A stretch of 51,747 bases of DNA, taken from positions 1 to 51,747 of the forward strand of contig NZ_AUXT01000192.1 in assembly GCF_001625595.1 (NCBI RefSeq), read 5' to 3'. Made by a program: the position numbers and the translations under genes. Shown here one piece after another: positions 17,382 through 26,903 of the stretch (within the stretch, counting starts at the first letter, position 1; each line of letters begins with the position of its first letter). This stretch comes from Pseudoalteromonas luteoviolacea NCIMB 1942 (GTDB lineage Bacteria > Pseudomonadota > Gammaproteobacteria > Enterobacterales > Alteromonadaceae). The notes beneath the pieces were generated by a model. The model did not search any database and had not been told where the DNA came from. It saw only the letters and a list, made by a program, of their open reading frames with translations.

Positions 17382-18503
17382 ATGGCCCAACGCTGTAAAA
17401 ATTTCATTGCCACTACTGCGGCTGCATGTGTTTTGGTAATGAGTGGCTGCACCTTAATCCCAGGTGGGCATTACGAAGGAATTACGTCAGGTGATAAAAC
17501 AACAAGCTTGGAGCAGGACCTTTCAAAAGTAAATATCCAGCTTATAGATTCTACATTAATTAAACAGCACAAAAACCAAAGCCATCAAGTTAAAAAACAT
17601 CAGTCTAAAGGCTTAGAACTGTCAGATTATGAATATAAGCTGGGAGTGGGTGATGTAGTAACTGTTGGTGTTTGGGATCATCCTGAGTTAACTATACCTG
17701 CGGCTGTTCAAAGAACTGCTGAGTTCGATGGTTTTAGAGTTCAAGCAGACGGCACTGTCACCTATGCCTATGCTCCTAAAGTTCCTGCTGCTGGGAAAAC
17801 CGTTGTGGAACTTCGTGAAGAACTGACTAAGCGATTGAGTCGAGTTATTGAGGATCCTCAAATCGACGTAAAAGTAGTCGGTTTTAAAAGCCAAAGAGCA
17901 TACGTCACTGGCGAAGTAAACAAGCCGGGTGTATATCCAATTACAGAGTCTCCTCTAACTCTGATTGATGCTATTAATTTAGCAGGTGGACTGACGGAAA
18001 GAGCTGATTGGCAGGTTGTTACTTTCTCAAGGGGTGACCACGTAGAAAAGATTGAATTAGATAACTTCTACGCTGAAGGAGATATTTCTCAAAACCGTCT
18101 ATTGAAGCACGGTGATGTTATTCACGTTTCGCGCAATGACAAACGTAACGTTTATGTGATGGGCGATGTTAGTAAAGTTGGCACTGTTGAAGTGAAACGT
18201 TATGGTTTGAGCCTTGCTGAGGCACTTTCAGAAGTAGGTGGGATCAATGAACGTAGCGCAAATGCCAATGGCATTTTTGTTCTAAGAAAAAGAGATCTTG
18301 AAAAAGACGGTGTAATTGCCGATGTCTATCAACTACGAGCGAACAATATTGCAGCTTTAGTATTTGCTGAACAATTTGAACTTGAGCCACAAGACATCGT
18401 TTACGTAACAAGTGCGCCAATTGCACGTTGGAATAAGGTGATAAGCTTATTACTTCCATCATTGTCTACTGTAGATGCAATTCAAGATATTGATAATCAA
18501 TAG
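17382..18503 (+). CDS. wza: Polysaccharide export outer-membrane lipoprotein Wza
   Basis: A 373-aa OPX lipoprotein. The lipobox VMSGC gives mature Cys23 and is followed by TLIPGGHYEG as in E. coli Wza. The Poly_export domain (about 82-170, YKLGVGDVVTVGVWDHPEL) and two SLBB domains follow (AYVTGEVNKPGVYPI near 176 and VYVMGDVSKVGTVEV near 258). The C-terminal amphipathic segment would form the octameric helical pore. It exports the system B polymer with Wzc. It is the first gene of the long operon, with wzb 15 bases downstream. Confidence 0.95.
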   Translation: MAQRCKNFIATTAAACVLVMSGCTLIPGGHYEGITSGDKTTSLEQDLSKVNIQLIDSTLIKQHKNQSHQVKKHQSKGLELSDYEYKLGVGDVVTVGVWDHPELTIPAAVQRTAEFDGFRVQADGTVTYAYAPKVPAAGKTVVELREELTKRLSRVIEDPQIDVKVVGFKSQRAYVTGEVNKPGVYPITESPLTLIDAINLAGGLTERADWQVVTFSRGDHVEKIELDNFYAEGDISQNRLLKHGDVIHVSRNDKRNVYVMGDVSKVGTVEVKRYGLSLAEALSEVGGINERSANANGIFVLRKRDLEKDGVIADVYQLRANNIAALVFAEQFELEPQDIVYVTSAPIARWNKVISLLLPSLSTVDAIQDIDNQ

Positions 18504-18518
18504 GTAGGTCTCTTAAAT

Positions 18519-18953
18519 ATGTTTGATAGTATATTGGTTGTCTGTGCCGGTAACATTTGTCGAAGCCCAACGGCAGAATATGTTTTAAAAAATGCGCTTG
18601 GCAACAAAAGCATCAAAGTGTCTTCGGCTGGTTTAACTGCGTTGGAAGGTAAAGAAGCTGATTCCATGGCTAAGGAGTTAGCTGGCTCTCGTAATGTAGA
18701 CATGACAGCCCATCGAGGGCGCCAACTAACCTCATCTTTAGTAAACAATAATTCGCTTATTCTAGTGATGGAGCAAAGACATATTCAAGATCTTTGTGCG
18801 CGTTACCCTGAGGCTAGAGGAAAGACATTTCTACTAGGTAAGTGGCTAGGAGATAAAGAAATACCAGACCCATACAGACAAAGCCGTGAAGCTTTTGAAC
18901 ATGTATACGAATTAATCGAAAGCGCTTGTAGCGCTTGGCAGAAGTATTTATAA
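18519..18953 (+). CDS. wzb: Low-molecular-weight protein-tyrosine phosphatase Wzb
   Basis: A 144-aa LMW-PTP. The P-loop CAGNICRS places the nucleophile at Cys9 and the phosphate-binding Arg at 15. The general acid Asp lies in DPYRQS near 116. It dephosphorylates the tyrosine-rich tail of Wzc, and cycling of Wzc phosphorylation is needed for export. It is the usual length and lies between wza and wzc. Confidence 0.95.
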   Translation: MFDSILVVCAGNICRSPTAEYVLKNALGNKSIKVSSAGLTALEGKEADSMAKELAGSRNVDMTAHRGRQLTSSLVNNNSLILVMEQRHIQDLCARYPEARGKTFLLGKWLGDKEIPDPYRQSREAFEHVYELIESACSAWQKYL

Positions 18954-18967
18954 GGATGAAAGAGTCA

Positions 18968-21205
18968 ATGAATGCTCAATCAAACCTACCGAATGGGGCG
19001 CTGAACAAAAATGCGTTGAAACAAGCACAAGAAATAGATCTGATGGCTTTGTTCGGAGCTTTACTCGACCGAAAGCTTTTCATTCTATTTGTTACTGCTT
19101 TATTTATGTTTATAGGTACTGCGGTCGCTGTATTTAGTACTCCAATCTACCAAGCTACATCCATGATACAAGTTGAGGAAAAAGGCGGCTCTGTGCCTGG
19201 TTTCGATGAGTTGGGTGGGATGTTTGAGAGCACCTCAGCAGCAGTAACGGAGATAGAGCTTCTCAAATCTCGCAGTATTATTGGTGAAGCCGTTGATGGT
19301 TTAAATTTGGACATCGTTGCTCAACCAAAGCTTTTCCCTGTTATTGGCGGCCGTGCGTTTCGTAAATTTACACCTATGCAGCAAGGTGACCTTGCAGAGC
19401 CTAGCTTTGGTGCGAGTAGCTATGCATGGGGTGGAGAGCGAATAGAGGTTTTCAGATTTGAGCTGCCAAAAAGTGCGATAGGGCAAAAATTTACTTTAGT
19501 AGCAAAAGCCAATGATGGGTTTGAACTTCTAACAGCAAATGGTGATGTTCTGTTGAAAGGTAAGGTGGGCGAAGAAGCAACTAATGGCTCGTTCTCACTG
19601 GTTTTGAAAACTTTAATAGCGCGTCCGGGGACAGAATTCTTTATCACAAAACACAATCGACTCAACACAATCTTGGGTTTGCAATCAGCGATTGGTGCTT
19701 CTGAAAAAGGTAAAGATTCGGGGATCATCAACCTGAGTCTGCAGCACGCAGATGCTTCGTATGCAGAAACTGTTCTTAATAAGGTTGCGGGAACTTATGT
19801 ACGTCGTAATGTGGAGCGCAGCAGTGCAGAGGCACAAAAGTCATTAGACTTTTTAGAATACCAACTGCCACAGGTCAAAAAACAATTAGAGTCTGCAGAG
19901 CAGCGCTTCAACGATTACCAAGTTAAACAGCAGTCGGTAGACATTTCTTTGGAAACCGAAGGTGTTCTAAGGCAATTAGTGAAGCTTGAGACTCAGTTGC
20001 AAGAACTTGAATTGAAAAAGCTAGAGTTAGGTCGTAAGTTCAAAATGAGTCACCCTAGCTATCAAGCTGCACTAGAGCAGATAGAAGCTGTTGAAAACCA
20101 AAAGAGACGTCTAGCAAGTGAAGTACAGGTTTTACCTGAAACACAGCAAGAACTGTTGCGTTTAAAGCGTGATGTTGAAGTAAACAATGAAATCTACACG
20201 CTGCTACTTGCTAAAACTCAAGAGTTAGACATTGTACGTGCAGGCACAGTGGGTAATGTGCGAGTCATCGATGAAGCGCAAGTTAATACGTCTAATCCTG
20301 TTAAACCTAAAAAAGCATTGATTGTAGTCATGGCAACTCTACTTGGCGGTATGTTGGCTGTTGCGATTGCTTTAGTTCAAAAGGCAATTCATAAAGGTAT
20401 TGAAGACCCTGCGGAAATTGAGGGATTGGGCTTACCTGTTTACGCAAGTGTGCCTTACTCTGAGTATCAAGTGAAACTGACAGGCTTTGCCAAAGCGCGA
20501 AAAGGAAAAACGGCGAAAGCAAAATCGATACTGGCTGTTGATAACCCAGCTGACCTATCAATAGAAGCGCTGAGAAGTCTAAGAACAAGTTTACACTTCG
20601 CAATGATGGAAGCGAAAAATAACATTATTGCGATATCAGGGCCGAGCCCAGGCGTAGGTAAATCCTTCATCTCCGTAAACTTGGCAACAGTGCTTGCTCA
20701 AAGTGATAAAAAAGTCCTCATTATTGATGCTGATATGCGTAAAGGTTATCTACAAACTCAGTTTGGCATGAAATGGGATAATGGATTGAGTGACTATTTG
20801 TCGGGTGTTATCACGTTAGAACAGGCAACCAAAAAAACGCAGGTTGAAGGGTTAGATCTGATGACGCGCGGGCAAATTCCACCAAACCCATCAGAATTAC
20901 TTATGCATGAAAACTTCAGTAAATTAATTGAAGAAATTAATGCTAAGTATGACCTTGTTATCATAGATACTCCACCTATTCTTGCAGTGACTGATCCTGC
21001 TATCGTAAGTGCACATGCTGGTAGCACATTACTTGTAACTCGCTTTGGTCAAAACCATCTAAAAGAACTTGAGTTGACTCGTAACCGCTTTGAACAAAAC
21101 GGTATAGATGTTAAAGGTGTGGTATTCAACGGCGTAGTGAAGAAAGCAAGTAATGCATACGGGTATTATGGTTACTACAACTATGAATATAAGTCAGATA
21201 AATAA
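18968..21205 (+). CDS. wzc: Tyrosine autokinase / co-polymerase Wzc
   Basis: A 745-aa PCP-2a BY-kinase. The Wzz domain has TM1 at about 35-57, a periplasmic coiled-coil region (about 290-400) and TM2 at about 447-470 after the PVKPKKAL motif. The cytoplasmic kinase has Walker A GPSPGVGKS near 557, Walker A' LIIDADMRKG near 583 and Walker B LVIIDTPP near 662. The C-terminal tyrosine cluster YGYYGYYNYEY is the autophosphorylation tail. I start it at ATG 18968, behind AAGGA. An upstream ATG at 18956 has no room for a ribosome site, and a TTG at 18935 lies inside wzb. Confidence 0.94.
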   Translation: MNAQSNLPNGALNKNALKQAQEIDLMALFGALLDRKLFILFVTALFMFIGTAVAVFSTPIYQATSMIQVEEKGGSVPGFDELGGMFESTSAAVTEIELLKSRSIIGEAVDGLNLDIVAQPKLFPVIGGRAFRKFTPMQQGDLAEPSFGASSYAWGGERIEVFRFELPKSAIGQKFTLVAKANDGFELLTANGDVLLKGKVGEEATNGSFSLVLKTLIARPGTEFFITKHNRLNTILGLQSAIGASEKGKDSGIINLSLQHADASYAETVLNKVAGTYVRRNVERSSAEAQKSLDFLEYQLPQVKKQLESAEQRFNDYQVKQQSVDISLETEGVLRQLVKLETQLQELELKKLELGRKFKMSHPSYQAALEQIEAVENQKRRLASEVQVLPETQQELLRLKRDVEVNNEIYTLLLAKTQELDIVRAGTVGNVRVIDEAQVNTSNPVKPKKALIVVMATLLGGMLAVAIALVQKAIHKGIEDPAEIEGLGLPVYASVPYSEYQVKLTGFAKARKGKTAKAKSILAVDNPADLSIEALRSLRTSLHFAMMEAKNNIIAISGPSPGVGKSFISVNLATVLAQSDKKVLIIDADMRKGYLQTQFGMKWDNGLSDYLSGVITLEQATKKTQVEGLDLMTRGQIPPNPSELLMHENFSKLIEEINAKYDLVIIDTPPILAVTDPAIVSAHAGSTLLVTRFGQNHLKELELTRNRFEQNGIDVKGVVFNGVVKKASNAYGYYGYYNYEYKSDK

Positions 21206-21260
21206 TTACCTAGTAGTCATTTAATTAAAGAATATTTTTAGCTTACATGGGAAGTTTGAA

Positions 21261-22376
21261 ATGAAAGTCCTTACAGTTTTTGGCACTCGACCTGAAGCAA
21301 TTAAAATGGCACCGCTAGTGCATGCGCTAGCGGCGGACAGTCGGTTTGATGCTAAAGTCTGTGTTACCGCACAACATCGTGAAATGTTAGATCAAGTTCT
21401 GGAGCTGTTTAAGGTGAACCCAGACTATGATCTAGACTTGATGAAAGCGGGACAAACACTGCCTGAACTTACAAGCCGTATTCTTTTAGAGCTCACTCCA
21501 GTATTAAAGGAGTTTAAGCCAGATGTGGTTTTGGTTCACGGTGATACAGCAACCACATTGGCTGCTAGCCTTGCAGCATACTATGAAAGAATTAAAGTTG
21601 GTCATGTAGAAGCGGGACTTAGGACAGGAAATATCTATTCTCCTTGGCCTGAAGAAGCAAACAGAAAATTAACGGGTGCATTAACGCACTACCATTTCAC
21701 ACCGACTCAAACATCCAAGCAAAACCTGCTTGATGAGAGCTACAATGATAGCAATATTCATATAACTGGTAATACGGTTATTGATGCTTTATTGATGGTA
21801 AAGGCGCAGATTGAGCAAGATCAAGATCTGGCATCAACTTTGGCTGCACAGTTTCCATTTTTAGAAGATGACAAAAAACTGGTATTAGTCACTGGACACC
21901 GCCGCGAGAGCTTTGGTGGAGGGTTTGAACGTATATGTGAAGCCTTAGCACAGATTGCAAAAACGCACCCAAATGTACAGGTACTTTATCCCGTTCATTT
22001 GAATCCCAATGTTCAAGAGCCAGTTAATCGCATCTTAAGAGATGTTCCGAATGTTCACCTCATTGAACCGCAGCAATACCTACCGTTTGTATACTTGATG
22101 AATAGAGCCCATATCATTTTGACTGATTCTGGCGGTATTCAAGAAGAAGCCCCTAGCTTAGGCAAACCCGTATTAGTGATGCGAGATACCACCGAACGCC
22201 CCGAGGCAGTTGAAGCGGGTACAGTGAGACTAGTTGGTACTGATGTGAAGCTAATTACATCTTCTATCGATGAACTATTGACTAATCAACAGAGCTACAC
22301 AGAAATGAGTAGGGCGCATAACCCATATGGTGATGGGAATGCATGCCGAGCAATTTGCGATATTCTAGCTCAATAA
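21261..22376 (+). CDS. wecB: UDP-N-acetylglucosamine 2-epimerase (non-hydrolysing) WecB
   Basis: A 371-aa enzyme converting UDP-GlcNAc to UDP-ManNAc. Motifs: [13 protein letters not shown] at the N-terminus, HVEAGLRTG near 115, GHRRES near 213 and [10 protein letters not shown] near 288. The sequence follows WecB throughout and not the hydrolysing NeuC/LegG branch. Paired with wecC 48 bases downstream, it provides UDP-ManNAcA for the system B repeat. Confidence 0.95.
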   Translation: MKVLTVFGTRPEAIKMAPLVHALAADSRFDAKVCVTAQHREMLDQVLELFKVNPDYDLDLMKAGQTLPELTSRILLELTPVLKEFKPDVVLVHGDTATTLAASLAAYYERIKVGHVEAGLRTGNIYSPWPEEANRKLTGALTHYHFTPTQTSKQNLLDESYNDSNIHITGNTVIDALLMVKAQIEQDQDLASTLAAQFPFLEDDKKLVLVTGHRRESFGGGFERICEALAQIAKTHPNVQVLYPVHLNPNVQEPVNRILRDVPNVHLIEPQQYLPFVYLMNRAHIILTDSGGIQEEAPSLGKPVLVMRDTTERPEAVEAGTVRLVGTDVKLITSSIDELLTNQQSYTEMSRAHNPYGDGNACRAICDILAQ

Positions 22377-22424
22377 TTTACAAGTTGTTATTTACCTACA
22401 ACAATAAGCTTTCTAAGGGAACTC

Positions 22425-23702
22425 ATGTCTTTCAATCATATCTCTGTTATTGGCCTTGGTTACATAGGCCTCCCTACAGCAGCGATGTTCGCATCAAGAA
22501 AAAAGCACGTAATTGGTGTGGATGTTAATCAGCATGCCGTTGACACAATCAACAAAGGTGAGATTCATATTGTCGAACCTGAACTAGACATAATAGTTCA
22601 TGCGGCAGTTACAGAGGGGTATTTAAAAGCCACCACTACTCCTGAACCTGCTGATGCTTTTTTAATTGCAGTGCCAACGCCATTCAAAAATTCTGAGGGT
22701 GAGCAAAACGGCATAAATATTCCAGAACCAGATCTGACGTATATCCAAAAAGCCAGTCAGGCAATTGCTTCGGTTCTTAAACCTGGCGACTTGGTGATTT
22801 TAGAGTCAACGTCTCCTGTTGGGGCAACTGAACAAATGGCTGATTGGCTTGCAGAATCCAGGCCTGATTTGACGTTCCCTCAAAATGCAGGTGAAAAGTC
22901 GGATATCCGTATTGCGCACTGTCCGGAACGTGTACTACCGGGGCATGTTGTAAGAGAGTTAGTTGAAAACGACCGTGTTATTGGTGGAATGACACCGAAG
23001 TGCTCACAGGCGGCAATTGAGCTTTACAAGACATTTGTTGAAGGTGAGTGTGTAACCACCAATGCGCGCACAGCAGAAATGGCCAAATTAACTGAAAACT
23101 CATGCAGAGACGTTCAAATCGCATTCGCAAATGAACTTTCACTAATATGTGATGAGTTAGATATCGATGTTTGGGAGCTGATATCGCTAGCGAACAGACA
23201 CCCTAGAATAAATATCCTTCAACCAGGGCCGGGTGTCGGTGGTCATTGTATCGCAGTTGACCCTTGGTTCATTGTTAGCAAAACCCCTGAACAAGCAAAA
23301 ATTATACATACTGCACGTCAGGTTAATGATGGTAAGCCTAGTTGGGTGATAGATAAGGTTAAGCTTGAAATCGCCAACTTTTTGCAAGATAATCCGACTA
23401 AAACGGCACAAGATATCGTTGTTGCCTGTTATGGTCTTGCGTTTAAACCAGACATAGATGACCTGCGAGAAAGCCCAGCATTAAATATAACGAAAGCCTT
23501 ATCTAATATGCATGCAGGTAGCGTTTGGGCAGTAGAACCAAACATAGCTAGTGTAGAAAATGTATTGTCGACAGTTGAACTAACCAGTCTAGAAAATGCA
23601 CAAGAAAATGCAGACATTCACCTAGTTTTAGTCGACCATAGTCAGTTTAAAGCCTCAAAATTCAATACAAAATATTTAGTTGATACAAAAGGGATTTGGT
23701 AA
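22425..23702 (+). CDS. wecC: UDP-N-acetyl-D-mannosamine dehydrogenase WecC
   Basis: A 425-aa UDP-sugar dehydrogenase oxidising UDP-ManNAc to UDP-ManNAcA. The N-terminal Rossmann motif is GLGYIGLPTA at about 9-18. AHCPERVLPG marks the WecC/WbpA branch rather than Ugd. The catalytic Cys275 is in GPGVGGHCIAVDPWF. GLAFKPDIDDLRESPA near 345 is the usual C-terminal domain motif. AAGGGA provides the ribosome site. The stop TAA abuts the GTG start of the next gene. Confidence 0.95.
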   Translation: MSFNHISVIGLGYIGLPTAAMFASRKKHVIGVDVNQHAVDTINKGEIHIVEPELDIIVHAAVTEGYLKATTTPEPADAFLIAVPTPFKNSEGEQNGINIPEPDLTYIQKASQAIASVLKPGDLVILESTSPVGATEQMADWLAESRPDLTFPQNAGEKSDIRIAHCPERVLPGHVVRELVENDRVIGGMTPKCSQAAIELYKTFVEGECVTTNARTAEMAKLTENSCRDVQIAFANELSLICDELDIDVWELISLANRHPRINILQPGPGVGGHCIAVDPWFIVSKTPEQAKIIHTARQVNDGKPSWVIDKVKLEIANFLQDNPTKTAQDIVVACYGLAFKPDIDDLRESPALNITKALSNMHAGSVWAVEPNIASVENVLSTVELTSLENAQENADIHLVLVDHSQFKASKFNTKYLVDTKGIW

Positions 23703-24893
23703 GTGAAGAATATTTTATCTCTCATTGGTCGTGAAAAAGAACTTTTTACACAAGACATCACAAAACATGAAGCAGAATTACAGCGTATTGTATCTGAATC
23801 CCGTTTCTTGGTCTTAGGCGGTGCAGGTTCTATTGGCCAAGCTGTAACAAAAGAGATCTTTAAACGTAACCCAGCTAAATTACATGTTGTAGACATCAGT
23901 GAAAATAACATGGTTGAATTGGTTCGCGATATCCGTAGTTCCTTTGGCTACATTGATGGCGACTTTCAAACATTTGCGCTCGATATAGGTTCGACTGAAT
24001 ACGATGCTTTTATTAAAGCTGATGGCCAATATGATTATGTCTTGAACCTATCTGCCTTAAAGCATGTACGAAGCGAAAAAGATCCGTTTACCCTCATGCG
24101 AATGATCGACGTTAATGTATTTAACACGGATAAAACAATCCAGCAGTCCATTGATGCGGGAGTTAAAAAATACTTCTGTGTTTCGACAGACAAAGCCGCT
24201 AACCCCGTCAATATGATGGGCGCGTCAAAGCGTATTATGGAGATGTTCCTGATGCGCCGCAGCAAAGAAATTGATATTTCTACTGCAAGGTTTGCAAATG
24301 TGGCGTTTTCAGATGGCTCACTTTTACATGGCTTTAACCAGCGCATCGAGAAGCAGCAGCCGATTGTCGCACCTAGCGATATCAAAAGATACTTTGTGGT
24401 ACCGCAGGAGTCAGGCGAACTATGCTTAATGTCATGTATCTTTGGTGATAATCGCGATATTTTCTTTCCAAAATTAAGCGAATCTTTACACCTAATTACT
24501 TTTGCAGATATCGCCGTTAAGTACCTTGAGCAAAGAGGGTATGAACCACACTTGTGTGATAATGAACAAGAGGCAAGAGAGCTTGCGAAAACGTTACCAG
24601 CACAAGGTAAGTGGCCATGCCTATTTACTAAAAGTGATACAACTGGTGAAAAAGATTTTGAAGAGTTCTTTACTGATAAAGAAGAGCTGAATATGACTCG
24701 CTTTGAGAATCTGGGCATTATTAAAAATGAACCTGAGTATGACCAAGAGTTATTGAGTCTTTTCGAAACACAAATTGCGAATATGAAAACCGAACAGGCG
24801 TGGAGCAAAGAACAAATTGTCGAGCTGTTCTTTACCATGATCCCTGACTTTGGCCATAAAGAGACTGGCAAGTACCTTGATAGCAAAATGTAA
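23703..24893 (+). CDS. NDP-HexNAc 4,6-dehydratase (SMK-type), first step of nonulosonate branch
   Basis: A 396-aa soluble member of the Polysacc_synt_2/CapD group. GGAGSIGQAVTKEIF at about 38-52 binds NAD. The active-site segment STDKAANPVNMMGASKR starts near residue 161, where methionine takes the place of the usual SDR tyrosine. That SMK pattern is shared with WbpM/PglF-type retaining dehydratases and not with PseB, so a legionaminic rather than pseudaminic route is favoured. An extra C-terminal region (about 270-396) makes it longer than LegB (~330 aa). It starts with GTG directly after wecC and precedes the aminotransferase by nine bases. Confidence 0.78.
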   Translation: MKNILSLIGREKELFTQDITKHEAELQRIVSESRFLVLGGAGSIGQAVTKEIFKRNPAKLHVVDISENNMVELVRDIRSSFGYIDGDFQTFALDIGSTEYDAFIKADGQYDYVLNLSALKHVRSEKDPFTLMRMIDVNVFNTDKTIQQSIDAGVKKYFCVSTDKAANPVNMMGASKRIMEMFLMRRSKEIDISTARFANVAFSDGSLLHGFNQRIEKQQPIVAPSDIKRYFVVPQESGELCLMSCIFGDNRDIFFPKLSESLHLITFADIAVKYLEQRGYEPHLCDNEQEARELAKTLPAQGKWPCLFTKSDTTGEKDFEEFFTDKEELNMTRFENLGIIKNEPEYDQELLSLFETQIANMKTEQAWSKEQIVELFFTMIPDFGHKETGKYLDSKM

Positions 24894-24902
24894 GGGCTGA
24901 GA

Positions 24903-26048
24903 ATGAATGCACAATTACTGGTAGAGTTTGTACGCGATCAATACAAAACGCAGGATTTTATTCCGTTACACGCTCCTACTTTTGCTGGCAATGAGAAAGC
25001 GTATGTGTCGGAGACTATCGATAGTACGTTTGTTTCTAGTGTGGGTAAGTTTGTTGACGACTTTGAGCGTAAGATAGAGGCTTTTACTGGCAGCCCTAGC
25101 GCAATTGCAACGGCGAATGGCACTGCGGCATTGCATACAGCCCTATATATGGCTGATGTGCAACGTGGTGATTTAGTTATTACACAAGCACTGACTTTTG
25201 TTGCGACGTGTAATGCATTATTCCATATGGGTGCTGAACCTGTTTTTGTAGATGTCTCGCCAACTAGTTTGGGCTTATGTCCAAAAGCTGTAGACAACTA
25301 CTTATCAGAGCATGCGCAATTGAATGAACACGGCTGTGTGCATAAGCAAACAGGACAAAGAATCAAAGCAGTTGTCCCAATGCATACCTTTGGCCACCCC
25401 GTAGAGTTAGATGAACTGGTGGAAGTTTGCCGTAAATGGCAATTAACCTTAGTTGAAGATGCCGCAGAAAGTTTAGGGTCTTTTTATAAGGGGAAACATA
25501 CCGGAACGTTTGGTGATTTTAGTGCGGTTAGCTTTAATGGAAACAAAATTATCACTACCGGCGGCGGTGGTATGGTTTTATGCAAAACCTTGGCGTTGGG
25601 CAAGCGTACCAAGCACATAACAACCACAGCAAAAGTGCCACACCCCTACGAGTTCTTTCATGATGAGCCTGGGTTTAACTATCGTATGCCAAATTTAAAT
25701 GCGGCATTAGGCTGTGCACAAATGGAAAGTTTGAATGCTTATTTAAGTGACAAGCGAGCGCTGGCCGAGCGTTATAGTGCGCTGTTTGAAGGTACAGAAT
25801 ATAACTTTGTAAAAGAGCCTGAATACGCCAAATCGAACTATTGGCTGAATGCGGTGATTTGTGAAGATAAGGCAGCAAGAGATTTGTTGCTTAAGGAAAC
25901 CAATGAAGCAGGGATTATGACTCGACCAGTCTGGCAATTAATGCATCGTCTTCCTGCTTTTAGTGAGTGTTTGAAAGGTGACTTGTCTCACTCGCTTTGG
26001 GTTGAAGAAAGATTAGTGAATATACCTAGCAGCCCTGTGAACGGGTAG
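24903..26048 (+). CDS. LegC-type PLP-dependent aminotransferase
   Basis: A 381-aa DegT/DnrJ/EryC1 aminotransferase. It starts FIPLHAPTFAGNEKAYV and WVSSVGKFVD-like STFVSSVGKFVDDFE, the LegC signature. VEDAAESLGSFYKGKHTG and FNGNKIITTGGGG follow, with Lys215 as the PLP lysine. It should add the 4-amino group to the 4-keto-6-deoxy sugar made by the upstream dehydratase. The final segment ends NIPSSPVNG, the usual C-terminus. It is the central gene of the nonulosonate module. Confidence 0.87.
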   Translation: MNAQLLVEFVRDQYKTQDFIPLHAPTFAGNEKAYVSETIDSTFVSSVGKFVDDFERKIEAFTGSPSAIATANGTAALHTALYMADVQRGDLVITQALTFVATCNALFHMGAEPVFVDVSPTSLGLCPKAVDNYLSEHAQLNEHGCVHKQTGQRIKAVVPMHTFGHPVELDELVEVCRKWQLTLVEDAAESLGSFYKGKHTGTFGDFSAVSFNGNKIITTGGGGMVLCKTLALGKRTKHITTTAKVPHPYEFFHDEPGFNYRMPNLNAALGCAQMESLNAYLSDKRALAERYSALFEGTEYNFVKEPEYAKSNYWLNAVICEDKAARDLLLKETNEAGIMTRPVWQLMHRLPAFSECLKGDLSHSLWVEERLVNIPSSPVNG

Positions 26049-26057
26049 GAGATAAAT

Positions 26058-26903
26058 ATGAAAGCTTGTGTATTAGGCTCAGGAGTAATGGGCACTGGAA
26101 TCGTATCTGTATTGATTGGCTCTGACGAAATTGAAAATCTATATTGGTATGGTCGAAATTCAGCTACTTTAGACAAGAGTTTAGAGGCGGTTCGTAAAAG
26201 CACTTTAAGATCTCTGAAAAAGCAAGGGCGCGATGCTACTGAATGTGAGTCATTGCTTAACAAAATTAAAATTGTAACTGAAATTAATGAGATAGAAGCG
26301 TCAGATATCTACATTGAAGCAGTCGTAGAAGAGTTGGATGCTAAGTTAGCCTTATTCAAGGAATTAAACAAAGTCATTCCTAAGGATGCACTTGTTGCGA
26401 GTAACACCTCGTCATTGTCTATAACCGCACTTGCGATGTGTATAGAAAATCCGAATAACTTTATTGGTATACATTTTTTCAACCCGACTTCAGTAATGAA
26501 ATTAGTAGAAGTAGTTGTGGGTTTGACGACGGCTGACTCAACGCTTGAGAGAGCGCTTGAATTTGTAAATGGTCTCGGTAAAGAGCCTGTTATTGTAAAT
26601 GAATCTCCAGGTTTCATCGTTAACCGTATGCTTATCCCTATGATCAATGAAGCTGTTTCTATTTTCGCTGAAGGTATTGCGAGCAAAGAAGACATTGATA
26701 AAGCGATGAAATATGGTGCAAATCACCCAATTGGACCACTTCAATTAGCAGATCTAATTGGTAATGATGTATGTCTTTCAATTATGGAAACACTGCATAC
26801 TGAAACAGGTGACCCTAAATACAGAGCTCACCCTTTATTAAGACAGTATGTGAGAGCGAATTATTTAGGTAGAAAATCAGGAAAGGGCTTCTATGAGTAC
26901 TAA
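26058..26903 (+). CDS. 3-hydroxyacyl-CoA dehydrogenase (3-hydroxybutyryl-CoA type)
   Basis: A 281-aa stand-alone 3-hydroxyacyl-CoA dehydrogenase of the size of clostridial Hbd. The NAD fold is VLGSGVMGTGIVS, followed by ASNTSSLSITALA. The catalytic His139 is in IGIHFFNPTSVMKLVEVV, whose Glu is the partner residue. SPGFIVNRMLIPMINEA opens the C-terminal dimer domain, which ends GRKSGKGFYEY. Its place between LegC and the NeuD-like acyltransferase (11-base overlap with the latter) is unusual for a fatty-acid enzyme. It suggests a supply of 3-hydroxybutyryl-CoA for N-acylating the amino sugar. The acyl chain is inferred. Confidence 0.85.
   Translation: MKACVLGSGVMGTGIVSVLIGSDEIENLYWYGRNSATLDKSLEAVRKSTLRSLKKQGRDATECESLLNKIKIVTEINEIEASDIYIEAVVEELDAKLALFKELNKVIPKDALVASNTSSLSITALAMCIENPNNFIGIHFFNPTSVMKLVEVVVGLTTADSTLERALEFVNGLGKEPVIVNESPGFIVNRMLIPMINEAVSIFAEGIASKEDIDKAMKYGANHPIGPLQLADLIGNDVCLSIMETLHTETGDPKYRAHPLLRQYVRANYLGRKSGKGFYEY

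Noticed and set aside
21261..22376. WecB as the missing LegG/NeuC hydrolysing epimerase
   Set aside because: Motifs and length follow the non-hydrolysing WecB and it is paired with WecC.
24035..24886. Minus-strand open frame of 283 codons
   Set aside because: It lies wholly within the 4,6-dehydratase gene; it is cysteine- and serine-rich, which is typical of an antisense shadow, and has no family resemblance.
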